NCBI GenBank assembly: GCA_911728435.2
Contig: OU452206.1
Span: 8,276,297 to 8,340,296, forward strand
Length of the DNA: 64,000 bases
Direction: 5' to 3'
Origin: Apoderus coryli
Lineage: Eukaryota > Arthropoda > Insecta > Coleoptera > Attelabidae
In this document: in pieces, positions 58,129 through 64,000 of the stretch
Numbering within the stretch: the stretch's first letter is position 1
Layout: each line of letters opens with the position of its first letter
Program-made: the position numbers and the translations under genes
The notes under the pieces: model-generated
The model's database searches: none
Told to the model about the DNA's origin: nothing
What the model saw: the letters and a program-made list of their open reading frames with translations, nothing else

Positions 58129-58389
58129 GAAATAAAACGTCAAACTCCACGAAATCAGTTTAACACATCACACAATGTAATTCAGACTTCAACACATTAC
58201 TCTTAACTTACTCTTAGCTTAATCAAATGATGTAATATTTAAAAATGCAAATTCTCTACTGATATTATTGCCACTGATGATGAAGCTTGTAGGCTTCGAA
58301 ACATGTATGGTAATTATAGCAATTTAATCGACCCAACACATTAAGTGTGATGTGTTAAACTGATTTCGTGGAGTTTGACGTTTTATTTC
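58129..58389. mobile_element. Ribozyme-bearing repeat with 45-bp inverted flanks
   Basis: Inverted flanks (58,129-58,173 and 58,346-58,389; GAAATAAAACGTCAAACTCC and its inverse) enclose the hammerhead core at 58,267-58,314. The right flank matches the tail after the other hammerhead copies (GTGGAG, then ACGTTTTATTT). The following sequence CACTTAAGAATGGACTATTTC matches that after the 23.97-kb copy. Confidence 0.78.
58267..58314 (+). ncRNA. Best-preserved hammerhead ribozyme candidate
   Basis: Stem I is formed by ATTGCCA (58,267-58,273) and TGGTAAT (58,308-58,314), seven pairs with one G-U. The core is CTGATGA (58,274-58,280). Stem II is GAAGC/GCTTC (58,282-58,286 and 58,293-58,297). GAAA (58,298-58,301) is followed by CATG as minimal stem III and the cleavage dinucleotide TA (58,306-58,307). 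Every invariant position of the hammerhead core is present. Confidence 0.8.
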
Positions 58390-59059
58390 CTAGTCACAAT
58401 ACATTCACTCCACTTAAGAATGGACTATTTCTTTAAAATAAACATATGCGCCTATGACAAGCATTTAGTTATCAATATTTTGGAACTATCTTCGCATTAC
58501 GAACAATTTAGAGAGATTTATAATACCTACATAAGTATTATACAAAAACCATTTGACAGTGTTTACGATCATGATTTATTTATGAAGATCACGTTCCAAT
58601 TCTTAATCTAGACGCAAGGCCAGACAATTTACAGTTAGGCACCATTGCGGTGGCATTTAGAAAATTTGCTGGATTTACATAAAAGCGAATTGTAGCCGAA
58701 TACGGCGGCAGTCTTTTAGTGGTGCATATAGACGAAGCCACTTCGTTCCTTTTTATAAAATTCGAACTAAAAGAAAGACCGCTTCTCAATATTATTTTCA
58801 TCGGAGTTTTTTTTGTCTCTACTGTGTACTTCGGTATTATTTTCATTCTAATTCAATTCAATAATATGAAAACCTGAACAGAACAGTAAAACACTAAATT
58901 ATAATAGAAACATAATTTAGGGAATGGTTGGTAGCTTTTAAAATTATTTTAATTTTACTCTACAACAAATTGTATAGTCCATTCCAGAGGGAGTTGAAAT
59001 AAAATCGTTTTTGCATTAATTTTAAGTAAAAGGCAACAAATCATTATCATGTGTCCTTT

Positions 59060-59440
59060 CAAATTACGTATCACTCGACCGCACTTTTCATAAGAAATTT
59101 TAGGGGTGTGATTGTCCTCTGCTAGGGGGTTTAAATTTCACGAAAAGAATTAAAGCTAGTTGCGTACTTTTTGTTGGATATATCTTTTTTGAAATTCCCT
59201 GAGAGGATTAAAACCATTTCCAGGTGGAAGTCTCGCTGTCTGTGTGTATGTATTCAACCACGATAGCGCCCAAACGCTTTCACCAATTGAGCTAAATTTT
59301 GGTATATGAGTTTGGGACAGTCCTAGGATGAAGCCATTAAATTTTGATTGAAATCGCTTAAGCCCTGTGATAGAGGTGGACACAACCGCTAAATTTTCAG
59401 ATATCAGTAGGGGTCGAGTGATACATCATTTTAAAGCATT
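59060..59440 (-). repeat. Dispersed repeat, copy 2 (inverse of 11,395-11,660)
   Basis: It carries the same landmarks as the copy at 11.4 kb in reverse complement: TAGGATGAAGCCATTAAATT and GGGGTCGAGTGATACATCAT. The minus-strand ORF across it is shared by neither copy in intact form and is not a protein. Confidence 0.75.
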
Positions 59441-59449
59441 AATTTTTTT

Positions 59450-61170
59450 TTGTTATTAATCATATTTGACAAAAATACTGTTTTTTCATACTTTTTATAG
59501 GGAATTTAAAAAGTTGTAAGAAATTAATTATATGTCCGGGAGAGTTCGAGCAATAACGTGTACTCTAGAATGAATGAAGTACATATATAGTTATTCTGCA
59601 GTCAAGCTCAATAAAATTCTTATTCGTTTTTTAGTGAATTAGGGATTCTAATAATACCCTGCGCCAAGAAATCACATCGCTAATTATATACACTCTGTTC
59701 AAAATTCATAGTTTAAATATTTTTGCAAATCGAAAACTATTATGAGATAAATTGTTCTTAAAACTCAAATAGTTTATGTCAATTTTAATACAAAAATAGA
59801 AGTTTCCAAAGTTTTCTCGCCTCCTGGGATTTTTAATATTATTAAAAAAACCTAAATCTTTATATCCTAATAATAATAATAATAATACCTAGACATGGAC
59901 AATTTTGATTGGAAATATTCCTGTAAAATAAAAAAAATTGTTTCAACGTTTCATATAAGTTTTGACATCATCAATATTTTATTGAAAATACAAATTGACA
60001 ATTTTTCAGAAAAACTAGTGATATAGATCACATCTATTAATATAAAGTCTATAGAGGCGCAATACAAAAGTTGATAGTACATTAAATAATACCAGTGTGA
60101 TGCTTATAATGTAGGTATCAAATATATTAATTACTTCCATAATGTTGTTATTTACACAGCATGGTTTCAGTTCTTAAAGTTATTCAAAGAATGAAACCAA
60201 AACTATATGAGCCAGTAGCAGATATTAGTTGCAAATCGAATTCATTTATCCATCACAAGAATTATCAATTAATTTGGAACAAGTACGTTCTATAATCTTT
60301 TTTTATAGGCCCATCACTTGTGACTCTAATCGCGAAAAAAAACGAAAAATTATTTCGCACTTAGTATAATTTTGTCCTGCTAAATTGGCCTGTGCGTCAT
60401 CTTTATCATCTTTTTTTCAATTACAGGGACATGTTTCGGAGTGTTAGCTTCATAATCATGGAAATAACATATTCTTGTGAAGGCAGTGATCAAAACTCTA
60501 GTTAATTATCAGTTACGATTTGAAATATTTAAATAGTGTTTCATATGATAAAACCTGCAGAAACGGATAAAATAGATTTGATGTTTCCATTAATTATTTG
60601 CATTTAGGTAAGATGCTGAGTAATATAATTGATGATTAATACGAGTAACTGTGGTATGCGTGAAATAATAAGTGGCCTATAAACTAGATTATTTTCGGGT
60701 GTCACAGGTAAATATATATTTATTTATGTATAATGAATGTATGCGTATAGTGTTAAGTTTAGTTTGAAAAATAGAATAAGGACTGGGTGGGTATAAATAG
60801 CGAACCGTCAAGGTTTATTTTTTCAATATTTTCACACGCAGGTGACTATTGCTGTCGATTGAAATATAGCATTGTATTTTTTTTAATATTGAAGAGAAAA
60901 ATAACTGTAGATAAAATAAAATAATGCTATAATTAAATGTTGTTTCAGGTCAGAGCTGTTCCGAGTATAGGTAAAATGTACTGGGATATTAAGTGCAAAT
61001 ACATCGTTAAAAATCTACTCTATCTCTATTTAATTCTTATACGAAAGAAAAAACAATACTCGTATTTTCAATGTATCGAAACAATGTTAGCTAATTGTTC
61101 TAATTTTGTTTATATTGTCTTAAGTAATAAATTCAAGATTCAAACTTTATTCTATTATGGTATAAAATAA
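59450..61170. other. Stretch without recognised genes
   Basis: AT-rich DNA. A TATA-like GGTATAAATAG lies at 60,790-60,800 and a CAG acceptor-like site at 60,947-60,949, before an open but unrecognised segment. I cannot assign any function. Confidence 0.4.
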
Positions 61171-61179
61171 TTTTTTAGA

Positions 61180-61549
61180 AAATTTGCCATTTAATCAGTT
61201 ACAAGATTTTGTATCCCATCAAGACAGAGCACCTCCTCATAACACCAGGGGTGCTCAAGACTTTTAACAATAACTTTAGAGAATGGATTGACAAGTTTGC
61301 GACTATTCGATGGCCACCAAGCAGTCATGATTTAACGCATCTGGATATATTTTTATGGGCTTATATTAAAGATAAAGTGTATTTATTGGACATTCAAAAC
61401 AGAGAGCGGATGAGAAATTTGGTTAAAATAGAAGTGAGTAGCTTAGGTGAAAATTTTCTCGATTTTTTAATAAACACTATTAACGACTTAAGGAATAGAT
61501 TCGAAAAATGCATTGAAGTAAACGGAGACAGATTCGAACATCTTTTGTA
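61180..61549 (+). pseudogene. Tc1/mariner-like transposase relic, C-terminal part
   Basis: FVSHQDRAPPHNTRGAQD (second catalytic Asp block) is read near 61,210-61,262. After a frameshift WPPSSHDLTHLDIFLWAYIK (the SPDLTPLDFFLW-type block), DKVYLLDIQNRERMRNLV and CIEVNGDRFEHLL follow, ending at a stop at about 61,550. The N-terminal half is absent. A candidate right end, GGGACACCCCGTATA, lies at 61,783-61,797. Confidence 0.82.
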
Positions 61550-61799
61550 GTAATTTGGTTTTTTTCTCAGTTTTGTGTAAATTACTTTTAGTTTTTGTTT
61601 TGTTTAAAATATATTTAATTTTTGAAAAAGCTTTGTTTTATTGCGAATTCTTATTGAACCGTTTAAGATAAACCCTTTAAATTATTTTTTGGAATCAGGA
61701 GAAACAAAAATCTTTAATAATAAACTAAAATATCGAGGGTGTTCCATTAAAAAAATATAACTGGGATTTCTCACGCGTTATTGGGACACCCCGTATATA

Positions 61800-64000
61800 C
61801 GATATTATCTGCCGTAAATAGTTTACATTAAGCCCTATATATGATCACCCAGTACATATCTTTTTGGTCATATAAATGAAAAACAAAAATACTTACATTC
61901 ATTATCGAGTCTATGATGTTTTTCGAAATGCACTTGTGACAAAATATAAATAATATACTTACATTAGGTACAATTAATACACAACATTGGGTTGCATATA
62001 ATAAAACCGTTGATTAATAAAAAATAATTGATTAATAGGGGTCATTAATTATCGATTTTGAGTGCGTTAAAATACATCATTATTGGGACGGTCGGCGGAA
62101 AAAGGAGATAAAAAAAAACATCGCTCAGAAATGTGAGGTTGATCCTTTTAATTTAACTTTTTATTATGCAAGTATCTTTTACAAAAGTGAGACAATGCAT
62201 ACACCCGGTATTTTTTATGTTTTCAACCAGTTTAAATCTTTTTTTAGTATATATCATATTGAGAATTTCAAATTCTTCAAAACTCTAAACAACTTCAAAC
62301 AGCGCGCAATGGGATATAATACGAATGTGATTATTAATATCAGAAGAAGGCTCTGCGCAAAATTACAGCTTATTACAATTCATTCTGAGGTTCAGCCTAT
62401 TTTTCATCTGATTTGATTGAAGTTCTGTCAGACTGTAATTTATTCGCAGCATTTCGATATATAAATTATTAAGGGAGATTCTTTTTATGTTGAACGAACC
62501 CTTAAAAAAAAAAAGAAGATTCTTGCCTTGGTGTTAATGTAACAAAGCTGTTCCCGTGTTTAAAATGACCCAGAAGAGTCATTTTTACAAGTTTAAGAAT
62601 CAATAATCCTAATGGGTATTATTTAAAATTGTTATCGTACAATAGGTACCTATGTAAAATATAACAAGTGAAATGGATGTTGACTTTGCAACTTACTTTC
62701 CAATAAATACATTTAATTAAAAATCACACGGAATTATATTTCCACAAAGGTAGGTACATACATTCTTTTCTACAAGATCAGTTTCTGGTATGGAGACATT
62801 ACTTTCAAAACCATCTGGTATTTTCTCCATTTTGGGATATATTTTAACAATTACGACAACATTGTCAACTTTCGACCAGCCGCGAACGCGTGCGGAATAT
62901 TAAAAGCGCATAACAATGCGCTGGAATCTGCTAATAGTCCCCTACCAAATATGTAACGATGCCGCCAAAATATGCGCCCCAAAGGCGCTCCGCTGGTCAA
63001 TCGGGGCCAACTTGTTGCACCAGAATTATATTTACATTCCATTCAAATTCCAATGTTTTATTTAAAACACCTTGTTACCTAATCATAACTATTTGTAATA
63101 ATCAGAATAAAATTTAGTTCAAATATCACCGTTTTCAATTATTAGTGGTCTCTACAAATTTTTATGTTAGATTTGGTGGAAATTTCTTGTAGTTGCTCGG
63201 AAAATTGTTGATGCAGTAAATTTAACTCTTATGAAGCTTTTGAAAACACTGTTACGCCTGGGTGAGATAAATTGTCGCTAGTGGCGTGTTCCATAAACTC
63301 TATTATTTATCAAACTCTCAGCATTTATATTGTTGTCAGGTTTTGTTTTAAAACTGTCATTTTTGAGTAACATTTAAAGCCATTTCATTAAAAGCTTTTA
63401 TTATTATAATTCGATACTTATAAAGAGGATTTATTTATTATTTAAATAGTACTAAGTTTGATACTTTGGATGAAAGATTTTGATGAATTGTTCTATATAG
63501 GTAAATCTGAAATTTTCGACATTTCAATATGGAATGAAGGCGATAAAGGACAAAAAAAACATTCAAAATAAAGGAGTTTGATTAAAATAATAATACATCG
63601 CTTAGAAATGTCAGGTTAATTTGAGCTTTTTTTATAATTAAAGTATCTTTTAAAAAATTGAGACTATATTCGAATTATTCTTTATGCATTTCTGGTACAG
63701 AACATTACTTGTGTGACCTCCACGTATTTTTTAATATTATTCCATAAACCAATAATTTCAATTATTTTTATTTTCGGATATCATATTTTTATATCCCGGT
63801 GGTCAAAGCGATTTGTCTCTAGATATTTATTTTGCTTTGTAAATAAGAAAAAAGTTCGAGTTCGAGATTTAATTATTAATAATGGTATCACCTTTTAGTA
63901 ATTATGTTTAAGTGACTTGGTGAATCATTTGTTCTATTCCTATTCTCATTGTATTTTAATTTTTATTTAAGTCATCATTGTTATTTTTGTTTTCGTTTCA
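61800..64000. other. Repeat-like stretch with a CpG-rich patch
   Basis: A diverged direct repeat links about 62,090-62,200 with 63,540-63,670 (ACATCGCTCAGAAATGT and ACATCGCTTAGAAATGT, then AAGTATCTTTTA). Between them, 62,860-63,015 is much richer in C, G and CpG than its surroundings (GACCAGCCGCGAACGCGTGC). A 63-aa minus-strand frame covers it but resembles nothing I know. No gene is called. Confidence 0.45.

Noticed and set aside
58589..58846. 85-aa minus-strand ORF as a gene
   Set aside because: No family signature or partner exons; it lies next to repeats and may be transposon debris.
60937..61170. 77-aa plus-strand ORF downstream of a TATA-like motif
   Set aside because: AT-rich composition, no domain and no donor; it ends just before a transposase relic.
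62851..63042. 63-aa minus-strand ORF as a gene
   Set aside because: No recognised domain, no splice partners, and it lies within a repeat-like region; only the base composition is notable.

Overview
The window is nuclear DNA of an animal, almost certainly an insect. It is AT-rich and intron-rich, with GT-AG introns, single-copy metazoan genes and a heavy load of DNA transposons, non-LTR retrotransposons and foldback repeats. A ZAD-type zinc-finger gene and a vein-type Ig+EGF gene argue for an insect. A beetle is plausible, but the sequence alone does not prove it.

Layout. (1) 1-2,695, minus: the 5' four exons of Aladin, a WD40 nucleoporin; its 3' end lies off the left edge. (2) 3,672-13,778, plus: a ten-exon ZAD + 12 C2H2 zinc-finger gene, head-to-head with Aladin, with TE-filled introns. 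(3) 14,393-16,334, minus: a five-exon SARNP/CIP29-like SAP-domain gene. (4) 16.5-19.8 kb: repeats, including two identical 123-bp copies around a two-family tandem array. (5) 19,865-24,884, minus: a complete cytosolic Hsp90 (Hsp83), 718 aa in four coding exons, with a leader exon, TATA box and clustered heat-shock elements up to 25.45 kb. (6) 28.5-35.8 kb: a broken P-element-like (THAP9-type) transposase gene with a four-fold duplicated exon, a divergent THAP relic, and a head-to-tail pair of PIF/Harbinger copies. (7) 36,572-37,298, plus: intact Mad2. (8) 37.3-48.6 kb: gene-poor, ending in a 2.7-kb palindromic Tc1/mariner-like element. (9) 48,666-55,904, minus: the 3' four exons of vein (Ig domain + EGF domain), a neuregulin-like EGFR ligand, with a nested DNA transposon and LINE fragments in its introns. 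(10) 56-64 kb: transposase relics and dispersed repeats, probably part of the vein 5' intron or upstream region.

The host genes are unrelated housekeeping or developmental genes with no shared pathway. The most unusual signal is a dispersed repeat family whose copies (5.2, 23.6, 23.9, 26.6 and 58.3 kb) carry a type I hammerhead ribozyme core. Two copies at 23.6-23.9 kb are arranged head-to-head inside an intron of Hsp90.
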